From the NCBI GenBank assembly GCA_024275695.1, contig JAJRYP010000068.1, forward strand, positions 1 through 11,996: a stretch of 11,996 nt of DNA, read 5' to 3'. The position numbers and the translations under genes were made by a program. The DNA is from Patescibacteria group bacterium. Its GTDB lineage: Bacteria; Patescibacteriota; Gracilibacteria; UBA1369; PNNO01. The notes beneath the pieces are model-generated. The model worked only from the letters and a program-made list of their open reading frames with translations, was not told the DNA's origin and ran no database searches. Shown piece after piece: positions 1-6,635 of the stretch (position 1 is its first letter; each line of letters opens with the position of its first letter).

Positions 1-417
1 GGGACATCAAGGTTTATTAAAGAATTCCAAGAGGAAGCGCGGGAAGAAGAAAAACTGGATCCGGTTCTTGAGTTAAATAATTTTCAAAAAGAACAGCAAA
101 TAATACATGAAAAAAATGATGATTTAATGAAAGAAACAATTGAAGATAGCAAGAAAAACGCAAGAGAAGAAAGATCCCCGATTATCGAAAGGAAGCCTTC
201 GGGTGTGCGTGAATATAAAGCAAAACCAAATACTCGGGAAGATAATACGAAAGTTAGAATGGAGCCTTATCCTGATGTTAATCAGATACGCAGGGAGCGC
301 GAAACTCAAGAAAGAGCTTCTGGATTTGCGGATAGGCCTTCACATCCCACGATTCAAACTAAAGCCGATTCGCAAGATAGCGTTAATCCGAATTCAGTAA
401 TTCGAATGGACTTATAA
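1..417 (+). CDS. C-terminal part of an unrecognised charged protein
   Basis: The reading frame is open from the first base of the window, so the gene begins upstream and only its last 138 residues are seen, ending in TAA. An internal ATG at 127 exists, but the frame upstream of it is equally gene-like, so it is probably not the start. The first 55 or so residues are rich in Glu, Lys and Gln and look helical, possibly coiled coil. The rest is rich in Pro, Arg, Asn and Ser and looks disordered. There is no transmembrane segment, cysteine pair or catalytic motif in the visible part. It ends 10 bases before the next small gene on the same strand, so the two are likely cotranscribed. I do not recognise the family, and this may be only the flexible tail of a larger protein. 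Confidence 0.6.
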   Translation, partial: GTSRFIKEFQEEAREEEKLDPVLELNNFQKEQQIIHEKNDDLMKETIEDSKKNAREERSPIIERKPSGVREYKAKPNTREDNTKVRMEPYPDVNQIRRERETQERASGFADRPSHPTIQTKADSQDSVNPNSVIRMDL

Positions 418-427
418 ATTACTCATT

Positions 428-682
428 ATGATCAAACATAAAGAAGATGTTTATGGCAATGTTATAAAGTTTTATTGCAAGGATTGCCAGAAAATTGTTG
501 ATGCAAAACAGGTTGGGAGAAAGAATGTCTTTAGATGCGCAATTTGCAAAACAAAGAATGTTGCGTTTGGTACTGAAAAAAGTATTAAGAATTTTTTTCA
601 TATAGAAGATGAAGATTCGGGTGAAGCGGAAAGCGGTAATTCTAAAGAAGAAAAATTTCCGAAAGATACAAAAAAAGAATAA
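428..682 (+). CDS. Small zinc-ribbon protein, function unknown
   Basis: This is an 84-residue protein with two CxxC knuckles, C17/C20 (YCKDC) and C37/C40 (RCAIC), spaced as in a small zinc ribbon. After about residue 57 the tail is acidic and then Lys-rich and looks disordered. There is no signal peptide or membrane segment, so it is probably cytosolic. Zinc ribbons of this size often bind nucleic acid or act as accessory subunits, but nothing in the sequence names the role. The start is the only ATG in a sensible position, and no Shine-Dalgarno site precedes it, as for most genes here. It follows the upstream gene by 10 bases and lies 134 bases before recA, with the recA promoter in that gap, so it is probably in the upstream transcript. 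Confidence 0.7.
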   Translation: MIKHKEDVYGNVIKFYCKDCQKIVDAKQVGRKNVFRCAICKTKNVAFGTEKSIKNFFHIEDEDSGEAESGNSKEEKFPKDTKKE

Positions 683-720
683 TCGCATTTTAGAATTTTT
701 TTACGTTTTTCTTATATTTA

Positions 721-738
721 TGCGTCATAATAGACGCA
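721..738 (+). repeat. Inverted repeat upstream of the recA promoter
   Basis: TGCGTC (721-726) and GACGCA (733-738) form perfect 6-base arms around ATAATA. No T-run follows, so it is not a good terminator for the upstream gene. It lies just ahead of the recA -35 box and could be a protein site or a weak hairpin. It may also be chance. Confidence 0.4.
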
Positions 739-751
739 GGAAAATTTTCTA

Positions 752-780
752 TTGACGGTGAGTGCGCACTCACCTATACT
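752..780 (+). promoter_or_regulatory. Sigma-70-type promoter of recA
   Basis: A -35 box TTGACG (752-757) and a -10 box TATACT (775-780) are separated by exactly 17 bases, each with five of six consensus positions. Transcription would start near 787, giving a leader of about 30 bases before the recA ATG. The leader is AT-rich and has no Shine-Dalgarno site. This is the clearest promoter in the left half of the window and probably drives recA-recX. Confidence 0.8.
757..774. promoter_or_regulatory. Perfect 18-base palindrome in the recA promoter spacer (operator candidate)
   Basis: GGTGAGTGCGCACTCACC is a perfect palindrome that fills the space between the -35 and -10 boxes and shares its first base with the -35 box. 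A dimeric repressor bound here would block RNA polymerase. RecA is a classic LexA-regulated gene, so an SOS repressor is the natural guess. The sequence is neither the E. coli CTGT-N8-ACAG box nor the Bacillus CGAAC-N4-GTTCG box. The regulator gene is not in the window. Confidence 0.7.
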
Positions 781-816
781 CTAGTCAGACAATTTATATA
801 AATAACTAAAAATATC

Positions 817-1839
817 ATGACGGAACAAAACACGGAACGTAAGAAAGCAATAGATCTTGCGTTAACCCAAATTGAAAAATCATTTGGAAAAGGCTCAATT
901 ATGAAATTGGGTGAAGCAAAAAAGATTCAAATCGAAACTATTCCCACCGGCGCAATATCTCTGGATACCGCGCTTGGAGGAGGTGTCCCAAAAGGAAGAA
1001 TAGTTGAAATTTACGGTCCGGAAAGTTCGGGGAAAACAACATTGAGTCTTCATATTGTGGCTGAGGCTCAAAAAAAAGGAGGGCAGGCGGCTTTTATTGA
1101 TGCCGAACACGCAATGGATCCCGAATACGCAAGTCGTATCGGGGTCGATACTGAAAATTTACTTGTTTCGCAGCCGGACAGTGGCGAACAAGCACTTGAG
1201 ATAGTTGAAACGTTGGTACGATCCAATGCACTCGATATTATTGTTGTAGACTCGGTGGCGGCACTTACCCCTCGTGCTGAAATCGAAGGAGATATGGGAG
1301 ATGCACATATGGGTCTTCAGGCACGATTAATGAGTCAAGCACTTCGAAAACTTACAGGTGCCATCAGTAAATCAAATACAACCGTTATCTTCATAAACCA
1401 GATTCGTATGAAAATCGGTGTGATGTTTGGAAATCCGGAAACAACTACCGGAGGGAATGCATTAAAATTCTACTCTTCTATTCGAATGGAGATTCGAAGT
1501 ATTGGAAAAATCGAATCGGGAGTTGGTGAAAAGAAGCAGATTAGCGGAAATCGTGTACGTGTAAAAGTTGTTAAAAACAAGATCGCACCTCCGTTTAAAA
1601 CCGCTGAATTCGATATTATGTATAATAAAGGAATCTCTCATATCGGTGATTTGCTTGATCTGGCAACAAAGTATGAAATTACCAGAAAAGCAGGTGCTTT
1701 CTTTAGCTATAAAGATCTTAAATTAGGTCAAGGAAGAGAAAATGTTAAGGATTTTCTTGCCAAGAACCAAAAAGTGGCAAAGGCAATAGAAAAAGAGGTA
1801 AAAGATATAATTTTTAAAGAAGCTCAAGCTGCAAAATAA
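817..1839 (+). CDS. recA: RecA recombinase
   Basis: RecA forms ATP-dependent filaments on single-stranded DNA, carries out strand exchange in recombinational repair, and triggers self-cleavage of LexA-type repressors. The 340-residue product has the normal length and all core motifs: Walker A GPESSGKTT (67-75), the catalytic Glu in FIDAEHA (Glu97), Walker B IIVVDSVAAL (141-150), DNA loop L1 around EIEGDMGD (155-162) and loop L2 from about 193 to 213 with NPETTTGG. The short C-terminal tail is basic and acidic mixed, ending QAAK, and lacks the strongly acidic tail of E. coli RecA. The start at MTEQN fits the family's N-terminus. recX follows after 6 bases, so they form an operon. Regulation probably acts through the palindrome in the promoter. 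Identification is very secure. Confidence 0.98.
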   Translation: MTEQNTERKKAIDLALTQIEKSFGKGSIMKLGEAKKIQIETIPTGAISLDTALGGGVPKGRIVEIYGPESSGKTTLSLHIVAEAQKKGGQAAFIDAEHAMDPEYASRIGVDTENLLVSQPDSGEQALEIVETLVRSNALDIIVVDSVAALTPRAEIEGDMGDAHMGLQARLMSQALRKLTGAISKSNTTVIFINQIRMKIGVMFGNPETTTGGNALKFYSSIRMEIRSIGKIESGVGEKKQISGNRVRVKVVKNKIAPPFKTAEFDIMYNKGISHIGDLLDLATKYEITRKAGAFFSYKDLKLGQGRENVKDFLAKNQKVAKAIEKEVKDIIFKEAQAAK

Positions 1840-1845
1840 AATAAT

Positions 1846-2301
1846 ATGGATGAGTCTTATCAAAAGCTATTGACATATGCACTGCGTTTAATTGCCAAAA
1901 AACGTTATACGGAACATGAGCTTTTAACCAAGCTTAAACGCAAGAAAGACAGCTCAAAAAAAGACATGGAAATGGTAATTAATCGTCTTAAAGAACTTGA
2001 TTACATTGATGATGAAAATTTCGCAAAGGACTTTATTAAAACCAGATCCGAATTGAATCCGCGAGGGAGAACAATGCTTGATTGGGAGCTCGGGCGTAAA
2101 GGTATTAAGAAAGAAATTATCGAAAAAACTTTGGAGGCTGCCAAGATAAATGAAGAGGAATTAATATTGCGCTTGCTCGAGCGTAAGAAAAAATCTCTGG
2201 GCAGCCTTTCAAAAGATAAAAAACGTAAAAAAATAATATCGCTTTTGGGATCCAGAGGATTTAATTCGCAAACTATTTACAAAATTATAGAGAAGTGTTA
2301 G
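1846..2301 (+). CDS. recX: RecX, regulator of RecA
   Basis: RecX binds RecA filaments and modulates their growth and activity. The 151-residue product shows the RecX pattern of repeated three-helix units: an N-terminal block ALRLIAKKRYTEHEL, the central LKELDYIDDENFAKDFI block (about residues 48-64) with the following R-x-LNPRG segment, and a C-terminal block ending SRGFNSQTIYKIIEK. Length matches the family. It starts 6 bases after the recA stop with no Shine-Dalgarno site, so translation may be coupled to recA. Position directly behind recA is the usual one and supports the call. A hairpin terminator follows the TAG stop. It has no catalytic residues to check. Confidence is high. Confidence 0.93.
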   Translation: MDESYQKLLTYALRLIAKKRYTEHELLTKLKRKKDSSKKDMEMVINRLKELDYIDDENFAKDFIKTRSELNPRGRTMLDWELGRKGIKKEIIEKTLEAAKINEEELILRLLERKKKSLGSLSKDKKRKKIISLLGSRGFNSQTIYKIIEKC

Positions 2302-2307
2302 CATAAT
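2276..2307 (+). promoter_or_regulatory. Possible promoter for nusA inside the end of recX
   Basis: TTTACA (2276-2281) matches the -35 consensus at five of six positions. A TAGCAT follows at 17-base spacing (2299-2304), and a better -10-like CATAAT lies at 2302-2307 but at a long 20-base spacing. If used, the RNA would start near 2311-2314, just ahead of the hairpin at 2318. Evidence is modest. Confidence 0.35.
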
Positions 2308-2317
2308 ATTGAAAGTA

Positions 2318-2353
2318 AGCAGGCTGGTATTTAAAACTAGGCTGCTCTTTTTT
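2318..2353 (+). terminator. Intrinsic terminator or attenuator between recX and nusA
   Basis: AGCAG-G-CTGG (2318-2327) pairs with CTAG-G-CTGCT (2337-2346) around a 9-base AT-rich loop: ten positions per arm with one internal G-G mismatch and one G-U pair. Six T residues follow (2348-2353). This has the form of a rho-independent terminator. It lies only 21 bases before the nusA ATG, leaving no room for a promoter after it, so nusA is reached by readthrough or from a promoter upstream of the hairpin. Confidence 0.7.
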
Positions 2354-2374
2354 ATTAATCTTAAACATATAAAC

Positions 2375-3634
2375 ATGCAACAATCACAATTTATGGCAGC
2401 CATCAATCAGATCTGCGATGAGAAAAATATTCCGAAAGAAAAAGTTCTTGAAACGATTCAAGCGGCTTTAAGAGCGGCTTATAGAAAAGACTATGGTAAT
2501 CGTGAACAGAATATTGATGTCGAGCTTAGCGACGGGGCGAATTTTGCAACCGTATATCTTATTAAAGAAGTGGTTAAAAAAGTTGAAAACGAAGATACTG
2601 AAATGACTGTAAAAGAAGCTCAAAAATATAAGAAAAACGCAAAAGTCGGCGACGAGATTCGAATGGATGTGACGCCCATGGAGTATGGAAGAATTGCGGC
2701 TCAAGCGGCAAAGCAGGTAATAATTCAACGTATTCAAGAGGCTGAACGTGAAGTGATGTATGATACCTTTAAAGATCGAGAAAACGAACTTATTAACGCA
2801 CTTGTCCACAGAGTTGAACATCAGCAGGTTTATGTGAATCTTGATAACAAAATTACAACAATGCTTCATCCGGATCATCAGATTCCCGGTGAGCAGTATT
2901 ATGGCGGACAACGTATCAAACTGTATCTTGATAAAGTAATTAAAACAACCAAGGGTCCTCAGCTTGTAATTTCAAGGACACACCCCAGTCTTGTTCGAAA
3001 ACTGTTGGAGCTTGAAATTCCCGAAATTAAATCAGGTGTTGTTGAAGTAAAAGGAATTGCGCGTGAAGCAGGTGTTCGGTGTAAGGTCGCGGTTTCTTCC
3101 ACAGACGAAAAAATTGATCCAATTGGATCTTGTGTCGGCCAAAAAGGTGTTCGTGTTCAGAACATTATGGACGAGCTGAATGGTGAAAAAATTGATATTA
3201 TTCCATGGACCGAAGACCAGGAAGATTATATCAAAATCGCACTTGCCCCGGCAAAAATTGCCCATATTAAACTGGATAAAAAAGCAAAACGAGCTGCTTG
3301 TTATGTGAATCCGGATCAACGTCCGCTTGCAATCGGCAAAAACGGTCAAAATGTACGTCTTGCTTCCGAGCTGACTAATTGGGAAATCGATATTTTGGAT
3401 ATTGGAGATCTTGTCGAACAAGAAGGCGCTGCTGAAGGTGGCGAAGAAAAGAAAGAGGCTCAAACAATAGATGATCTGGATATCAAAAAAGCAACTTTGA
3501 AGAAATTGAAAGCGGCGAATCTCACTTTAGTGGAGCAGTTAAAAGGTCTTAGTGTAAAGGATCTTACATCTGTTGAAGGAATTGGAGAAAAGTCTGCCGA
3601 AGAAATTGTTGCGGCTGTTAAAAATGTTAAATAG
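2375..3634 (+). CDS. nusA: Transcription termination/antitermination factor NusA
   Basis: NusA binds RNA polymerase and nascent RNA and controls pausing, intrinsic termination and antitermination. From the ATG at 2375 the product has 419 residues: the polymerase-binding N-terminal domain (about 1-130), an S1 domain (about 134-202), KH1 with GQKG (255-258), KH2 with GKNG (321-324), a short acidic linker, and a helix-hairpin-helix tail (about 365-418, with VEGIGEKSAEEI). The frame stays open back to a TTG at 2309, but that stretch would encode the terminator hairpin and does not resemble NusA, so 2375 is preferred. An ATG at 2393 is also possible. No Shine-Dalgarno site is seen. The usual neighbours rimP and infB are absent. 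It sits instead behind recA-recX. Confidence 0.96.
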   Translation: MQQSQFMAAINQICDEKNIPKEKVLETIQAALRAAYRKDYGNREQNIDVELSDGANFATVYLIKEVVKKVENEDTEMTVKEAQKYKKNAKVGDEIRMDVTPMEYGRIAAQAAKQVIIQRIQEAEREVMYDTFKDRENELINALVHRVEHQQVYVNLDNKITTMLHPDHQIPGEQYYGGQRIKLYLDKVIKTTKGPQLVISRTHPSLVRKLLELEIPEIKSGVVEVKGIAREAGVRCKVAVSSTDEKIDPIGSCVGQKGVRVQNIMDELNGEKIDIIPWTEDQEDYIKIALAPAKIAHIKLDKKAKRAACYVNPDQRPLAIGKNGQNVRLASELTNWEIDILDIGDLVEQEGAAEGGEEKKEAQTIDDLDIKKATLKKLKAANLTLVEQLKGLSVKDLTSVEGIGEKSAEEIVAAVKNVK

Positions 3635-3635
3635 T

Positions 3636-3776
3636 CCCTAGGTCAAAGCAAATATATTTGTCACGTCGAGGATAAATGAAGCAGGTAATTATCCGTTAGG
3701 GCGGTGATACTTTCAAAGAATGAAAGCACGGAAGCCTTGAAATGCAATTTTAAAGCTTTATTAAAGCCTTATTTTT
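3636..3776 (+). other. Inverted-repeat-rich gap between nusA and pilB, possible structured RNA
   Basis: No ORF is convincing here. CCCTA (3636-3640) can pair with TAGGG (3697-3701), enclosing the 12-base palindrome CAAATATATTTG (3649-3660) and a stem GGATAA/TTATCC (3670-3675 with 3689-3694). A stem CTTTC/GAAAG follows (3710-3714 with 3722-3726). Near the end GCTTT/AAAGC (3755-3759 with 3763-3767) precedes a T-rich run at 3769-3777 and could terminate weakly. It could be a leader RNA of pilB, an independent small RNA or the nusA 3' region. I do not recognise a known riboswitch class. Confidence 0.4.
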
Positions 3777-3785
3777 TGCTATACT
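3757..3785 (+). promoter_or_regulatory. Possible promoter of pilB
   Basis: TATACT (3780-3785), identical to the recA -10 box, lies 28 bases before the pilB ATG. The hexamer 17 bases upstream is TTTATT, a poor -35 box with three of six matches. The start would be near 3792, giving a leader of about 20 bases that excludes the structured region. Confidence 0.45.
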
Positions 3786-3812
3786 TTATAGATTATAAAT
3801 AGAAATCGCGCT

Positions 3813-5522
3813 ATGACCGACGATACAAAAATAAAACAGGGCACAGATCAAAAAACTCAAGCAGATGCAACTGCGGCTCCGGCAAAAAAAATTAAAAAGG
3901 GACTTGAGGCGATAGATCGTGATTACAAAGAGCGCGAAGCGCTTAAAAAAGCCAAAGCGCTTGGGATTTCATATGTAAATCTTGCGCGAACTCCCATTAA
4001 TCCCGATTTATTGCGAATCCTTGAACCGGAAGTGGCTGAAAAAGCGCAAATAATCCCCTTCTTTAGAATAGGAAAACGACTTCGTGTAGCTGTTGTTGAT
4101 CCTGAGAATCCTGAAACAAAAAAAGTTCTTGAGGACCTTAAGAATCAAAAATTTTTATTAAATGTAAATCTTGCGTCTGAACCGGGGCTTCAAGAGGCGT
4201 TAAAAAATTATGAGTCCGAGCAATATAAAGTTAAGAAAAAAATTGAGGCAAGCTATGAGGAAAAAGACATAAAAGCATATGAAAAGGAACTTGCGGAAAT
4301 GACTGATTTAAAGGAAAAAATCGAATCGGGAACATCTGAAGAAGGACTGCAGTATATAAATATCGGGGCTATGAAAACAGGCGCTTCGGATATTCACTTT
4401 GAACCTGAGGAAAAAGAAGTCAGAATCAGATATCGTATTGATGGAGTTCTGCACACCGTTATGAGAATTGATCAAAAAGTGTATAAAAATTTGGCTAATC
4501 AACTAAAATATATTTCAAAGATGAAGTTGAATGTGTCGAATGTTCCTCAGGATGGAAGATTCAGCTTTATTCTAAACGAAAGAAAAATTGATGTTCGTGT
4601 TTCCGATATCCCAACCCAATTTGGAGAATCCTTCGTGCTTAGATTGCTCGATTCTGCAAGAAGCGTTTTAACATATGATGAAATGGGTTTTCAGAATGAA
4701 TATCTAACGAAGATGCAAAGGCTTAAAACAATAAATAACGGGATGATTTTATGCACCGGCCCTACCGGTTCGGGAAAAACAACAACACTTTATGCAATTC
4801 TGGATCAACTCAATTCGCCGGAAACAAAAATTATTACTCTGGAAGATCCAATCGAATATAATTTAAAGGGTGTTACGCAAAGTCAAATAAATGAAAAGCG
4901 CGGTTTTACTTTTGGAAGCGGATTGAAGTCTGTCCTAAGACAAGATCCGGATGTTGTAATGATCGGAGAAATCCGTGATATTGATACGGCCGAGACTTCG
5001 TCTCAGGCTGCTTTAACGGGGCATGTGGTTTTAAGTACGCTTCATACGAATAGTGCTGTTGAAACTATTCCTCGGCTTATTAACATGGGACTCCAGCCGT
5101 TTATGGTAGCGCCGGCGCTTAATACGATTGTTGCCCAGAGGCTTGTAAGACGTGTTTGTGATCATTGTAAAGTTCTTAAAACTATTCCTCCGGCAATGCT
5201 TAAAGATATTGAGAAGACAGTTGGATCAATTAGAAAAGTTAAACCGGATTTAGCCATGGAAATCCCTAAAAAACTTCCATTTCCGATTGGATGTGAAAAA
5301 TGTAGTCACACAGGATATAAAGGAAGAATTCTGGTTACCGAAATGATTACGCTCGATTACGAAATCAGAGATATGATTCTTAAAGAGCAAAGTTCAAACA
5401 GTATTCTTTTGGCAGCGCGACGAAAAGGTTTGATCTCAATGCGTGAAGACGGTATTTTAAAAGTTTTAAAAGGTCTTACAACCATCGAAGAAGTTTTCAG
5501 AGTTACAAGTGTAGCTAGATAA
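3813..5522 (+). CDS. pilB: Type IV pilus assembly ATPase PilB (GspE/PulE family)
   Basis: PilB is the cytoplasmic hexameric ATPase that powers pilin polymerisation in type IV pili, which serve adhesion, motility and DNA uptake. The 569-residue protein has a disordered Lys/Ala-rich start (1-35), a GspE N-terminal domain (about 45-135), and the C-terminal ATPase: ASDIHFEP (191-198), Walker A GPTGSGKTT (316-324), Asp box TLEDPIEY (342-349), Walker B with GEIRDIDTAE (385-394), His box GHVVLSTLHTN (403-413). Four cysteines, C449/C452 and C494/C497, form the zinc site usual in PilB and GspE and absent from the retraction ATPase PilT, which favours PilB. No other pilus genes are adjacent in the window. 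The 3' end overlaps the convergent dprA by 8 bases. Confidence 0.93.
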   Translation: MTDDTKIKQGTDQKTQADATAAPAKKIKKGLEAIDRDYKEREALKKAKALGISYVNLARTPINPDLLRILEPEVAEKAQIIPFFRIGKRLRVAVVDPENPETKKVLEDLKNQKFLLNVNLASEPGLQEALKNYESEQYKVKKKIEASYEEKDIKAYEKELAEMTDLKEKIESGTSEEGLQYINIGAMKTGASDIHFEPEEKEVRIRYRIDGVLHTVMRIDQKVYKNLANQLKYISKMKLNVSNVPQDGRFSFILNERKIDVRVSDIPTQFGESFVLRLLDSARSVLTYDEMGFQNEYLTKMQRLKTINNGMILCTGPTGSGKTTTLYAILDQLNSPETKIITLEDPIEYNLKGVTQSQINEKRGFTFGSGLKSVLRQDPDVVMIGEIRDIDTAETSSQAALTGHVVLSTLHTNSAVETIPRLINMGLQPFMVAPALNTIVAQRLVRRVCDHCKVLKTIPPAMLKDIEKTVGSIRKVKPDLAMEIPKKLPFPIGCEKCSHTGYKGRILVTEMITLDYEIRDMILKEQSSNSILLAARRKGLISMREDGILKVLKGLTTIEEVFRVTSVAR

Positions 5523-6591
5523 CGAAATATTTCCCATCTCTGCTTTTGTGAATAACGCCGTTTAATTCAAGTTCGGTTAAGGAAATATTTAAATCTTTGG
5601 GAAGCAAATTGGTAAAACGCTTAAGTTCATTTGAAGAAAGCGGTTTTTGGGCAAGCGCTTTCGCCACCGTTTTTTGATTTGGAGGTAGATGATTGATCAA
5701 ATTATTTTTGTGACGAGGGATTGAAAAAGTCTCTAAAATATCCTCGGGATCTTTTAAAAGGTTTGCTGAGGAAGTTTTAATTAAATGATTCGTCCCTTTA
5801 CTTTTTTCATTATAAATATTGCCGGGAACGGCAAATACTTCTCTTCCTTGATCCAGTGCATATTGAGCTGTAATATTTGCTCCGGACCTCTCTCCCGCCT
5901 CAACTACAATAGTCGCTTGCGACAAACCGGAGATAATTCTGTTTCTCAAAGGGAAATGCCATTTTTGCGCTTCCAGATCAGGTGGATATTAAGAAATAAG
6001 AGCTCCGTTTTTTGAAATTGTATGCGCAAATTGTTTTAAATGATCGGGAATTCGATTGACTCCGAATCCCAAAACAGCAACAGTTTGCATTCTATTTTCA
6101 AGAGCGGCTTTATGAGCTGTCGAGTCTATTCCATACGCCATTCCACTCGTAATAACAAAATTGTAGTCCCGCAAAGTTCTAACAATTTGTTTAGTAACCG
6201 ATTCACCGTATCCGGTCATTCGGCGTGTTCCGACAATGCTTACAAAGGCTTTTGAACAAGAGGGGATTTTGCCTTTAACATACAAAATTGCCGGTGGCAA
6301 ATGATTGTTAAGATTTTTCAGCCGAGCAGGATATTCATCATCGTCATAGCGACAAACAATGATTTTAATATTTTGATTAATTATTTTGGAAAACTCAAGC
6401 AAAGGATCAAAATTTTTGCGCATCTCACGAAGTTTTTTTAAATAAATTGGGCGTAAACCAATTTCAAACAAGCGTGATTCAGACGCTTTTTCCCAGGCCC
6501 GCTTTAAATTCTTAAAGCTGTTAAGAACTGCCCAAAAGGGCTTTGGCATGCCTTGGCAAACTAAATTCCATGCGTGAAAATAAGGTTTCAT
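5515..6591 (-). pseudogene. dprA: dprA, DNA-processing protein A, interrupted by an in-frame TAA
   Basis: DprA protects incoming single-stranded DNA and loads RecA during natural transformation. The locus spans 358 codons, a normal length. Codons 1-200 include GTRR (121-124) and the Rossmann motif SGMAYGID (149-156). Codon 201 (5989-5991) is TAA. Codons 202-358 continue in the same frame with YPPDLEAQKWHFPLRNRIISG, then VVEAGERSG, EVFAVPGN and a C-terminal winged-helix segment ending YFVI. In homologues this spot reads SEYPP, so TAA replaces a Glu codon (GAA). There is no frameshift. It may be a true nonsense mutation, a strain variant or a sequence error. Annotators would split it into 5989-6591 and about 5515-5949. 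It is last in the minus-strand group and converges on pilB. Confidence 0.88.
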
Positions 6592-6592
6592 G

Positions 6593-6612
6593 AGTGCACA
6601 ATAACAGGCACT
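6593..6612. repeat. Inverted repeat just upstream of dprA
   Basis: AGTGC (6593-6597) and GCACT (6608-6612) flank a 10-base centre directly before the dprA start codon. The arms equal the two central half-sites of the recA promoter palindrome (AGTGC-GCACT), though the spacing differs. It could be a regulator site or a small hairpin in the dprA leader. Five-base arms may be chance. Confidence 0.3.
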
Positions 6613-6635
6613 TATAAAAACCCTATAAAATTAAT

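Noticed and set aside
895..1110. Minus-strand ORFs within recA, nusA, pilB and rnj
   Set aside because: They lie opposite strongly conserved genes, lack start signals and recognisable motifs, and are shadow frames.
2309..2374. Extended nusA start at the TTG at 2309
   Set aside because: The extra 22 residues would be encoded by the terminator hairpin and T-run and do not resemble NusA. The ATG at 2375 gives a normal N-terminus.
3636..3776. c-di-GMP (GEMM) riboswitch or T-box upstream of pilB
   Set aside because: A pilus target made GEMM attractive, but its conserved core segments are absent. AGGGCGGTGATAC only superficially resembles the T-box antiterminator motif.
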